A program made the position numbers and the translations under genes. Below are positions 16,929-24,951 of a stretch of DNA of 64,000 bases, piece after piece. This DNA is from an uncultured Prevotellaceae bacterium (GTDB lineage: Bacteria; Bacteroidota; Bacteroidia; Bacteroidales; Bacteroidaceae). How positions within the stretch are numbered: position 1 is the stretch's first letter; each line of letters begins with the position of its first letter. The stretch covers positions 250,275 through 314,274 of the forward strand of contig OMXV01000001.1 in assembly GCA_900315075.1 (NCBI GenBank). Direction: 5' to 3'. A model generated the notes under the pieces. The model was not told where the DNA came from. It saw nothing but the letters and a program-made list of their open reading frames with translations, and did not search any database.

Positions 16929-19900
16929 TTAGTCAACCATCATTGGACCGCCGAAGCCACCGCCGGGACGTCCGCCGCCGAAGCCGCCGGGACGACCACC
17001 GCCGAAGCCACCGCCGCCACCAGGACGACCACCACCGAAGCCACCGGGACGGCCACCACCTTGAGGCATTCCACCTGGAGGCATTCCGAAACCTGGACCA
17101 CCGAAGCCCTGACGTGCCTGCCTGCCTCCGAAGAGATTCATACGATAGACCACATGAAGCATTGCGTAGCTATTGATACTGTTATATTCGGTATCACTTC
17201 GCTGCATGGAGTTGATGACACGGCTGAAATTGCTCTGCTCGTGGAGGATATCGTAGAACTGCAGCATCACTGTGAGAGGTTTGCCTTTCAGGAATCCATG
17301 GCTGATTTGAGCATTCCAAATGAGTTCGTTGGTATTCATCGAGTTGTCATTGTATCCTCTGCGAGAGTTTTCTGAGATACTTGTTGAGAAGCTTGTTCCC
17401 CAGTCAGTGGTGATGTTCACGTTGACACCGTATGCGAACGACCAAGTGTCCATATTGCTGGCGCTCTGCAGTTTATTGCGTCCATGAGTATAGGTAACCA
17501 TACCGTTAGGCTCAATTTCAAGCCAACCACTGCGGTAGGACATAGAGAGACGTTCGGTGATTGTGGTGGTACGAGTAGTATTTTTCTGCGACACCAGCTT
17601 CTCATTATTAAAGAGATAACTTACATTATTATTATATCCCACCATTGAGAAGGTGTTGATATTGAAGTATCCTAATGAGTCGATGGCAAAGTTGTACATG
17701 AATGCACCATTGACGTTCCAGTCGCCACTGATATTCATAGGTCTTGTGACTCGCCTTCCGGTGTCAGCTTCATATTTCACCATACTACTGATATTGTTGC
17801 TTGTAGTGCTGTAGTTGAGGAAAGTCATAATAGACTGTAAGTGGTTCTGGATATAGTTGTTGTAGTTGAGCCTGAAGCTGTTGGTGAACGATGGCTTCAA
17901 TTCGGGATTACCTTCTCTGACATTCATGGGGTCGGTATTATCCACGATTGAAAGCAGGTCGCTCATATTAGGCTGAGAAGTTGAACCACGATAGTTGATT
18001 CTCAGGTTGCTAACCTGTGAGAATCTATAGCGGAAATCCAAAGTTGGCGTCATATTGGTGACATTTCTCACAGCCATTGTGTCAAGTCCCAAGTAATGCT
18101 GTTCATAACGTGTGCGCTGTGGTTGCACCATGAATCCTGCATTGAGTTGGAACTTCGGATCTATCCAACGATAAGTGAGCTGAATATTATGGGTATAGGT
18201 TGTATATTCCTGATATCTACTCAAATTTTGGTCGAAATAATTGTCAAGAGGTTCATCGAGCCTTGAGAGGAAAGGTTCCCACATGCGATAGCGTGGTGTG
18301 ATATCTATGAAGTTTTTGTCTAAATTGGAAAAGTCGTATGTTGCGCGGTCGCTCTCATTATAATTATACCTGTACTGATAGCTGAACTGCAGGAACATAG
18401 CTCTTGCTATAGGCTCGCTATAGGTAGTCTGAATAGCATAGCCATGTGTCTTGTTTGGTGTCAGATTATAGCGGTTGGTATTAGTATGATATGTAGAGTC
18501 GAGACCTAATTTAAAGAAATCCACTTGGCTCACAGAGAGTTGTGTGTTGTCTCGGTCGCTATAGTTACCATCCAATCTCAATGTAATATTCCTTCCTCTA
18601 TTGTTGAGTTTGCGATTTAACTGCAACATACCATTGGCAGAAGTTGTCTTTCCGTAGGAGAGGTTGATATTATTTTGTGTGTTGACCAATATACTGTCGC
18701 TTGCCAATAATTTGAGGTCCTCTTCCGACAGAGGGTTGTCCACATAGAGGAATGGGTCATCATTGTATGTAGCAGATACAGATCTTTGGTTGCCATCGTT
18801 GGTAGAATGGGTAAACGATGGTCGGAACATGATATTGGTCATGGTGTCGGGTGTCCACTCAATACGCATCTGACCATTCCAGGAATTGTTACGAGTATAA
18901 TTCTGGTTGATGCTATTTGAGAATGACTTTGTCAGTCCGACGAAGCTCTCAGTTGACTGCTTCGAATATGTATCACCATTGTTGTGGTTCCATCTGACAC
19001 TGAAGTCCAATATCAAGCGGTCGGTTTCCTCGAAGTTGAAGTTGACACCAATCATCTTCGAGATATTGAGTCCCTGACGGCCGCCACCGAAGTTTCCACG
19101 GCCACCACCACCGGCACCGATACCCATATCATTGGTGTTGTTGGCATTCCCCATGAACATCAGACGGTATTTATCATTGAAATATGCAGCCATAATTCGC
19201 TCAGCGAAGCGGTCTTTTGTACCGACGCCAAGGTCAACATTGCCAAAGAAGCCTTTGTTCATACCCGCTCTCAGTCCGAAGTCGAGCACCGTCTGCTCAT
19301 CACCGTCATCAATACCGGTGATGCGCGACAAGTCGCTTTTCTCATCGAAGACCTTGATGCGGTCAACGATAGAGGTGGGAAGGTTTTTCATAGCAGTCTG
19401 TGTATCACCTGTCATGAATTCCTTGCCATCGACTTTGATTTTCTTGACCTCCTTACCATTGATGGTAATTTTGCCGTCGTCGCTCACTTCTGCGCCAGGT
19501 ATTCTCTTGACGAGTTCCTCAACGACCGACCCCTCAGGCACACGGTATGCCGAGGCATTATAGACAAAGGTGTCTTCCTTGACGACGACTTTGGGTGCTT
19601 TTCCCGTTGCTGTGACCTCTTTCAGGAGGACAGCATCGGTTTTCATGCTGATTTTACCAAGGCTCAGGTCTTTACCATTGGTGATTTTAACATTTTTGAC
19701 AATCGGTGTGTACCCCACACTTGTCATCTTCAGTAGATAATTTCCTGGCGAGGGAGCCTGAATGACAAAAAAGCCATTTTCGTCGGACATCACGCCCTTT
19801 ACCAATGTGCTGTCCATTTTCATGAGCTGCACTGTAGCATTAATCAGTCCCTCATTTGAATCCTTGTCCACCATTTGTCCGGTGATTTTCTCATCTTGAG

Positions 19901-19955
19901 AGAATACCGACATTGCTGAAAGCACAAGGCAAAACATTAGAATAATTCTCTTCAT
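16929..19955 (-). CDS. TonB-receptor-like outer membrane beta-barrel protein with Gly-rich tail
   Basis: The 1008-residue protein has a signal peptide ('MKRIILMFCLVLSAMSVFSQ'), a carboxypeptidase-D regulatory-like domain (~22-110), a plug-like region ('VPEGSVVEELVKRIPGAEVS', 'VKKIKVDGKEF') and a large barrel of the OMP_b-brl_3 type. No SusD partner is next to it, so it is not a classical polysaccharide-utilisation pair. The chosen start is the internal Met before the signal peptide, not the upstream ATG at 20033. After the last aromatic strand ('VVYRMNLFGG') comes a ~65-residue tail with four 'GGGRPGG' units. A related 'GAGGGGRGNFGGGRQG' stretch lies near residue 280. Confidence 0.82.
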   Translation of the reverse strand: MKRIILMFCLVLSAMSVFSQDEKITGQMVDKDSNEGLINATVQLMKMDSTLVKGVMSDENGFFVIQAPSPGNYLLKMTSVGYTPIVKNVKITNGKDLSLGKISMKTDAVLLKEVTATGKAPKVVVKEDTFVYNASAYRVPEGSVVEELVKRIPGAEVSDDGKITINGKEVKKIKVDGKEFMTGDTQTAMKNLPTSIVDRIKVFDEKSDLSRITGIDDGDEQTVLDFGLRAGMNKGFFGNVDLGVGTKDRFAERIMAAYFNDKYRLMFMGNANNTNDMGIGAGGGGRGNFGGGRQGLNISKMIGVNFNFEETDRLILDFSVRWNHNNGDTYSKQSTESFVGLTKSFSNSINQNYTRNNSWNGQMRIEWTPDTMTNIMFRPSFTHSTNDGNQRSVSATYNDDPFLYVDNPLSEEDLKLLASDSILVNTQNNINLSYGKTTSANGMLQLNRKLNNRGRNITLRLDGNYSDRDNTQLSVSQVDFFKLGLDSTYHTNTNRYNLTPNKTHGYAIQTTYSEPIARAMFLQFSYQYRYNYNESDRATYDFSNLDKNFIDITPRYRMWEPFLSRLDEPLDNYFDQNLSRYQEYTTYTHNIQLTYRWIDPKFQLNAGFMVQPQRTRYEQHYLGLDTMAVRNVTNMTPTLDFRYRFSQVSNLRINYRGSTSQPNMSDLLSIVDNTDPMNVREGNPELKPSFTNSFRLNYNNYIQNHLQSIMTFLNYSTTSNNISSMVKYEADTGRRVTRPMNISGDWNVNGAFMYNFAIDSLGYFNINTFSMVGYNNNVSYLFNNEKLVSQKNTTRTTTITERLSMSYRSGWLEIEPNGMVTYTHGRNKLQSASNMDTWSFAYGVNVNITTDWGTSFSTSISENSRRGYNDNSMNTNELIWNAQISHGFLKGKPLTVMLQFYDILHEQSNFSRVINSMQRSDTEYNSINSYAMLHVVYRMNLFGGRQARQGFGGPGFGMPPGGMPQGGGRPGGFGGGRPGGGGGFGGGRPGGFGGGRPGGGFGGPMMVD
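16938..17115 (-). repeat. In-gene tandem repeat encoding GGRPGG units
   Basis: Repeats of 'CCGCCGAAGCCACC' and 'GGACGACCACCACC' on the plus strand encode the Gly/Arg/Pro/Phe tail of the barrel protein. The stretch is far more GC-rich than its surroundings and prone to slippage in multiples of three. Confidence 0.85.
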
Positions 19956-20119
19956 TTGATTGGATATTTGGTTGTGTAACGTTTTATATGACGAAACTAA
20001 GGGCAACAAGTTTAATGAGGGAAATGATAACAAATCTTAACTGACGTAAATTTACTAATAAAAATGAGGGGATTTATTACTTTTTTGCCCCTTTTTCTTC
20101 GTTTTTCCTTTCGTTTTCA

Positions 20120-20127
20120 TAATTTTG
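20120..20127 (+). promoter_or_regulatory. Probable -7 box for aroB
   Basis: TAATTTTG lies 40 bp before the aroB ATG; the -33 region is T-rich without a clean TTTG. Between it and the ATG sits a 'GGAGTTACAGGAGTTCAGACA' repeat copy (20149-20167, complement of the family at 175-225 and same as 9460-9480), which happens to put a GGAG near the start codon. Confidence 0.4.
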
Positions 20128-20167
20128 CAGAAAAATTATAAAAGAGGAGTTACAGGAGTTCAGACAT

Positions 20168-21217
20168 ATGCCACAGACAATTATACATTCACATTTACTG
20201 AATCAAGAACTGACGATTGCTTTGAGTGAGTGCAGTCACGACAAACTATTTGTGCTTGTCGATTTAACTACACTTCGGTTTTGTTGGCCTGTAATCAGTG
20301 GTTTTACCTGCCTTCGTGACAGCCACCTTATTATTATAGGTGCTGGCGACAGCCACAAAAACCTTGACACGCTCTCTCAGGTATGGAGTTCGCTTGTAGA
20401 GGGTGGTGCCACCCGACATTCCTGCCTGATCAACCTTGGCGGTGGGATGGTGACCGACCTCGGTGGCATGGCAGCATCCACATTCAAGCGTGGCATCAAT
20501 TTCATCAATCTTCCCACAACCCTCTTAGCAATGGTCGATGCCTCTGTGGGTGGCAAGACAGGTATCAATTTCCATGGACTGAAAAATGAGGTGGGTGTTT
20601 TCAGTGAGGCCACCCACGTTATCCTCGATACCATTTTCTTGAAGACTCTCGACACCGAGAATCTGCGTTCTGGCTATGCCGAGATGTTGAAACATGCCCT
20701 TTTATATAATAATAAAATGTGGCAGCGCCATTTGGCATACGATCTTTCGGCTCCCGACCTTATACAATTAGGCGACATGGTATCAGAATCCGTGGTAGTC
20801 AAACAGCATATCGTGACTGAAGATCCCCATGAGCGTGGTATCCGGAAAGCCTTGAATTTAGGTCACACTGTGGGTCACGCATTGGAGTCATGGGCGCTCA
20901 ACCGTGGCAAACCCATCCTCCATGGTTACGCTGTAGCCTACGGCCTGATATGTGAACTTTACCTTAGCTGTTTACATACAGGTTTTCCGACGGAAAAGAT
21001 GCGTTCCACAGTGCAATATATTCGTGACTTCTATGGTCATTTACCTATTACTTGTAAAGACTATCCCAAACTGCTCGACTTGATGCACCACGACAAGAAA
21101 AACGTGGCAGACAGCATCAATTTCACGCTTTTGGGCGACATCGGCGACATCCGCATTAATCAGATGGTATCCGAAAATGACATACAAGAGGCACTGGACT
21201 TCTTTAGAGAGGGTTGA
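20168..21217 (+). CDS. aroB: 3-dehydroquinate synthase
   Basis: The 349-residue enzyme converts DAHP to 3-dehydroquinate in the shikimate pathway. NAD and metal motifs are clear: 'LINLGGGMVTDLGGMAASTFKRGI', 'PTTLLAMVDASVGGKTGIN', 'RSGYAEMLKHALL', 'LNLGHTVGHALE' and 'LHGYAVAYGL'. The end 'FFREG' and its TGA stop fall in a TTGAAAATTGAGAG repeat, so the extreme tail may have been set by that repeat. The chorismate it leads to also feeds the menaquinone genes 6-12 kb away. Confidence 0.95.
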   Translation: MPQTIIHSHLLNQELTIALSECSHDKLFVLVDLTTLRFCWPVISGFTCLRDSHLIIIGAGDSHKNLDTLSQVWSSLVEGGATRHSCLINLGGGMVTDLGGMAASTFKRGINFINLPTTLLAMVDASVGGKTGINFHGLKNEVGVFSEATHVILDTIFLKTLDTENLRSGYAEMLKHALLYNNKMWQRHLAYDLSAPDLIQLGDMVSESVVVKQHIVTEDPHERGIRKALNLGHTVGHALESWALNRGKPILHGYAVAYGLICELYLSCLHTGFPTEKMRSTVQYIRDFYGHLPITCKDYPKLLDLMHHDKKNVADSINFTLLGDIGDIRINQMVSENDIQEALDFFREG

Positions 21218-21575
21218 AAATTGAGAGTTAAAGGTTGAGGACACCCAACATATACCGCCCCATAACCGCAAGCGCAGCGACCTCAAAACCTCACAATGCA
21301 AAAAAATGCAGATAAAATGTCAAAATGACAAAAATTGTCGTTTTTTTACATTTTTTAAGAAATAAATATTTAATTTTTCTTTGTCAGTTCAGAAATCCTT
21401 TATAAATTTGCACCAAAATACGTGTATCTATGTTTATCCTTGCTGGAAGAGCAGGATGATTTTAACACCAAATCAATTGAAGTATCGAGAAAATAACAAA
21501 AACTATTAGAATCAATCCATTTGCGTAAGTCATTTAGACTGAGAACTTTATACACAAACTTAAATAATTTAAATT
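21218..21575. other. Intergenic region with repeats, promoter and long leader
   Basis: It holds TTGAAAATTGAG units after aroB, then a block with 'GCAAGCGCAGCGACCT' (also near 55372-55395). A strong promoter follows at 21380-21410 and then a leader of about 160 nt to the next ATG. No ORF or known riboswitch fold is apparent in the leader. Confidence 0.6.
21380..21410 (+). promoter_or_regulatory. Bacteroidota-type promoter for the secreted protein/tiny protein pair
   Basis: TTTG (21380-21383), 19 bp, TAAATTTG (21403-21410) fit the consensus perfectly. Confidence 0.75.
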
Positions 21576-23222
21576 ATGAGAAAATTTACAAAAGGTTTAT
21601 TGATGACGTTTGTCGCATCGGCGATAAGCCTTGGCGCCGCTGCCCAAGAGCACGACGGCTACTTCCGTGTAATTAATGCTGGTGCCAACCAGTATGGTTA
21701 CAACTATGTTGAAGTGATCGGTGAGACTACCGCCACTCTGAAATGTACTGCTGAGGATGCCATCACACGCCCAGGTACTGTGATGTATCTCAACAGTGGC
21801 ACTCCAGAAGAAGGCTACGGCAATGTTACTGGTCCATACATTGACATTGTACAGGGTGACGAGCAGGTATTCAGTCTGCGCTCACAGGGGCAGGACGCTG
21901 AGCAATTCGTCTATGGCGAAGTACGCAAGTCTCTCCGTAATGGTTTTGCTACAGGTCTGAATCTTATGAACAGTCTTTATGGTTGGAATCTTACTCCAGA
22001 CAAACAGACACAGATTCTTAACGACATGTTCAGCAACATGAAGATGTTCTTGACTCCAACTCAGACATCTGATGGTAAAGAAGCATGGTATCTGAAGAGT
22101 ACTACTCCTTATACTCAGCCATTGGCAGATGCTCTGACAGCTGATCAGCAGGCAGCACTCGCAGCTCTTGACCCAGACGAGCCAATCACAGGTGTACTGT
22201 GGCAGATGCTTTACAACAATGCCATTCAGTATTACAATGACAACGACCTTCACCAACTGGCAACAGACTTCAAGACTCTGATGGATCGTATCCACATGGG
22301 TCACACCTATTATCTTTGCGCTGGTTATGTGAAGTTGGATACAAACAACACAGCTGAACCTCAAAAGTTCATCTACACAGCTGACGATCCTGAGATTTCA
22401 TTCTGCAACGATAACAAGGTTGACTATCCTATCACAGGTATGACTCCTGAAGTTGACTTCATTGGCGACTACTCAAAGTGGATTCTGGAGCCTGTTGTTG
22501 AGAACACAGATCCTGAATATGAAGGAACTAACTACTTCGCAGTTAACCCAAGTGTTTTCATGGAAGGTTACAACGACCACAAGTACTACACCTCTCTCTA
22601 TGTTGACTTCCCAATGCAAATCGTAGGCAGTGGTGTACGTGTATGGGGTATCGTTGGCCAGCCCATAATTACCGACACAAGAGATGGTAAGATTGCTATC
22701 GTTACCACTCAGGAGTACACCGACGTTGTTCCCGCTCGTCAGGGTGTGGTTGTAGAGTGCAAGTATAGCGACAATGAAGGTCCTGCCGGCAACTGCTTGC
22801 AGCCTGTTCTGACTCCGACAACTGGACCTGTTGGCAACACACTGCTCACCGGTCTGTTCTTCAACAAGCCATTCGACAATGGTGTTCTCACTGGCAACAA
22901 GTACACCAACTGGCAGGAAGTTGAGAAGGAGAAGATTCGCGTGCTGAACAAGAAGGCTAAGGCTTATGACGGCACCAACCCAATTGGTTTCTACTCATTC
23001 AAAGGCAATTACATCACAGGCAACAAGGCATTCATGATTCTTGACGTAGCTGGTGCTTCCAACGTTATGATTGTCACTCCAGAGGCTTACGCAGACGGTA
23101 TCAGCGAGGCTCAGGTTGCAACTGAGAGCAATGCAGTTATCTACGACCTCCAGGGCCGCCAGGTGGCAAATCCCGTGAAGGGTATTTATGTAGTGAACGG
23201 CAAGAAAGTTGTTATCAAATAA
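21576..23222 (+). CDS. Large secreted protein with C-terminal sorting-like tail, function unknown
   Basis: The 548-residue protein has a signal peptide ('KGLLMTFVASAISLGAAAQ') and no membrane segment after it. The N-terminal part starts 'YFRVINAGANQYGYNYVEV', and residues ~330-500 contain an 'FP...V...VVPARQGVVVEC...' beta domain also found in the secreted protein at 24952-26841. The C-terminus 'VIYDLQGRQVANPVKGIYVV' followed by 'NGKKVVIK' resembles the short type IX secretion sorting tail common in Prevotella. I do not recognise a catalytic domain. A tiny protein gene follows after 18 bp. Confidence 0.75.
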   Translation: MRKFTKGLLMTFVASAISLGAAAQEHDGYFRVINAGANQYGYNYVEVIGETTATLKCTAEDAITRPGTVMYLNSGTPEEGYGNVTGPYIDIVQGDEQVFSLRSQGQDAEQFVYGEVRKSLRNGFATGLNLMNSLYGWNLTPDKQTQILNDMFSNMKMFLTPTQTSDGKEAWYLKSTTPYTQPLADALTADQQAALAALDPDEPITGVLWQMLYNNAIQYYNDNDLHQLATDFKTLMDRIHMGHTYYLCAGYVKLDTNNTAEPQKFIYTADDPEISFCNDNKVDYPITGMTPEVDFIGDYSKWILEPVVENTDPEYEGTNYFAVNPSVFMEGYNDHKYYTSLYVDFPMQIVGSGVRVWGIVGQPIITDTRDGKIAIVTTQEYTDVVPARQGVVVECKYSDNEGPAGNCLQPVLTPTTGPVGNTLLTGLFFNKPFDNGVLTGNKYTNWQEVEKEKIRVLNKKAKAYDGTNPIGFYSFKGNYITGNKAFMILDVAGASNVMIVTPEAYADGISEAQVATESNAVIYDLQGRQVANPVKGIYVVNGKKVVIK

Positions 23223-23240
23223 TTAAAACCTCCGAAAGAT

Positions 23241-23420
23241 ATGAAAAAGACATATAATAGCCCAGTTTGCAAGGTAATGACCTTGAACGTGAAAAGAGAT
23301 GTCATGGATAGACTGTTTGGCAACACCTCCTACATTCCTGTAGGTGATGCAGGTCCAACAACAGAATTTGATGGCACAGTGAACCAAATGTACTCCAACA
23401 GAAGCGTTTGGGACGAATAA
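23241..23420 (+). CDS. Tiny protein, tryptophan-ended family, member A
   Basis: This 59-residue ORF begins 'MKKTYNSPVCKVMTLNVK' and ends 'MYSNRSVWDE'. It has no signal peptide or membrane segment and one Cys. It begins 18 bp after the secreted protein's stop and is followed by a clean terminator, so it is a real transcribed last gene rather than chance. The start pattern (Met, basic, Tyr, two residues, Pro) and the 'SVWDE' end match the small ORFs at 27051-27245 and 51815-52000. Similar unannotated small proteins occur in Bacteroidales as I recall; no function is known to me. Confidence 0.75.
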   Translation: MKKTYNSPVCKVMTLNVKRDVMDRLFGNTSYIPVGDAGPTTEFDGTVNQMYSNRSVWDE

Positions 23421-23438
23421 GCAAGTTTTAACTGAAGA

Positions 23439-23482
23439 AATAAATGAGCGGAAACTCAGTGATGGGTTTCCGCTTATTTATT
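23439..23482 (+). terminator. Intrinsic terminator after tiny protein A
   Basis: AATAAATGAGCGGAAAC and GTTTCCGCTTATTTATT pair around a 10-nt loop; the 3' arm is T-rich. Confidence 0.8.
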
Positions 23483-23590
23483 TAGTTGAAGCTTCCCCCC
23501 TTACCATCCAAAGGGAGCCAAAGGGAGAGGGGAATAAGTACTAAAACTTAATCTACTTAAATAGTCGCATTTAACATTCAACGCAGGAGC

Positions 23591-23609
23591 AGACCCCGTG
23601 TATGTCCGC
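23591..23609 (-). repeat. Half copy of the GCGGACATAC palindromic repeat
   Basis: Read on the minus strand it is GCGGACATACACGGGGTCT; the right arm of the hairpin is degraded compared with 13236-13262 and 50213-50239. Confidence 0.6.
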
Positions 23610-23641
23610 TTGTATAAAAAGACATCCATTATTTAAATTCA

Positions 23642-24895
23642 ATGTTTCACATCAAAACTTTCATTTTAGGATTGTTGATGATTTGTGCGTTACCTTTTGG
23701 AGGAATGGCACAAACAGTTGACGGGAGGATTATAGAGGAGAGCGTAGAAAAGACAAATGAACAGTCGTTAGATAATATTACCGATGAGAATTTCGTTACT
23801 GCCAGTCTGATTGTCGCTGAACCTAGCAATGTAATCTATTCCGTCATGGGGCACTGTGCCTTGAGGATGGAATGTCCTTCAGAGCAGCTTGACTATTGTT
23901 TTACCTTAGAGTCAGACACCCAATTGGGCGACTTTATCAAGTTTTTCTCTGGTAAGTGCATGGCAAGGGTTGTCAGCGTACCCACATCCGATTATCTACA
24001 AACCTTTGCGACAGAGGGCCGTGAAGTCAAACAATATCCTTTGAATCTACATATTAAGGAAAAACAACTTCTTTGGAAAAACCTTGACGATGAAGAGATG
24101 GCCCCACCTCATCTACGTTTCGACTTTCTGAACACTAATTGTATGATGATGTCGATATTGATGATAGAGCAGTCGCTCATCGATGAACAAATAGACTTCT
24201 CTGGCGTTCCTGACTTCATGAAAGATGTCAATGGTGTGAGAATCCGCCACCATAGTGAACATACACCCTGGTCACAGTTTTTATATATTACACTTTGTGG
24301 AGCCACTGCCGACTCACGAATAGAAATAGAAAAAAGCCTCTCACCAACCACGATAGAAGAAGTACTGAGCCAAGTGAGTATTATAAATACCAGTGGTGAA
24401 AAACGACCTTTGTTTCAAGGAAGCCCTATAGAGATTGTTGCCAGCAAACATTTATATTGGCAATCAACACTCACCCCTCGTCTATTATTTGGAATACTCC
24501 TACTCTTCATCATCCTACTCACGGTTGGTGAATGGTGGTTTGGGTGGAAGCGTCTGCCATGTGCTGTAGATACCATCCTATTGATAGCGCAGACTGTTTT
24601 GGGTATAGTACTATTGTATTTCTCACTATACTCCAATTTGTTTGGCAGTCGATGGAACTGGTATTTGATACCTTTGTGTCCACTTCCTGCCATACTCTAC
24701 CTGCTATTCCGCAAACTTAGGAATTATTACAAGGTTTATTTGTATTATGCTGTGATTTTAGCATTGTTCATGGTCGCCACTCCTCTATCATCACAATTAG
24801 ATTTTGACCACCAACTTATTACATTCACTTTTCTTATACGGTGTCTGAGTAAGTTTTTCTTCGGAAAATTTCAGAGTAATAAAAAAAAGCAGTAA
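23642..24895 (+). CDS. DUF4105 (Lnb N-terminal periplasmic domain-like) membrane protein
   Basis: The 417-residue protein has a signal peptide, then a cysteine-protease-like DUF4105 domain with 'VIYSVMGHCALRM' (family pattern YSxxGHxALR, residues ~62-75) and 'LNTNCMMMSILMIEQ' (family NNC motif, ~165). The C-terminal third has about five membrane segments. DUF4105 proteins sit in the envelope and their role is unclear. It lies between the two secreted protein/tiny protein pairs and runs in the same direction, which may mean a shared role. Confidence 0.72.
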   Translation: MFHIKTFILGLLMICALPFGGMAQTVDGRIIEESVEKTNEQSLDNITDENFVTASLIVAEPSNVIYSVMGHCALRMECPSEQLDYCFTLESDTQLGDFIKFFSGKCMARVVSVPTSDYLQTFATEGREVKQYPLNLHIKEKQLLWKNLDDEEMAPPHLRFDFLNTNCMMMSILMIEQSLIDEQIDFSGVPDFMKDVNGVRIRHHSEHTPWSQFLYITLCGATADSRIEIEKSLSPTTIEEVLSQVSIINTSGEKRPLFQGSPIEIVASKHLYWQSTLTPRLLFGILLLFIILLTVGEWWFGWKRLPCAVDTILLIAQTVLGIVLLYFSLYSNLFGSRWNWYLIPLCPLPAILYLLFRKLRNYYKVYLYYAVILALFMVATPLSSQLDFDHQLITFTFLIRCLSKFFFGKFQSNKKKQ

Positions 24896-24951
24896 TTTTG
24901 CAGATTAATTAGATTGATTATCATTTTGCAAACCACCCAACCCTATTATAA

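Noticed and set aside
18984-19736. 250-codon frame opposite the outer-membrane barrel gene
   Set aside because: Overlaps the conserved plug domain on the other strand; no recognisable motif.
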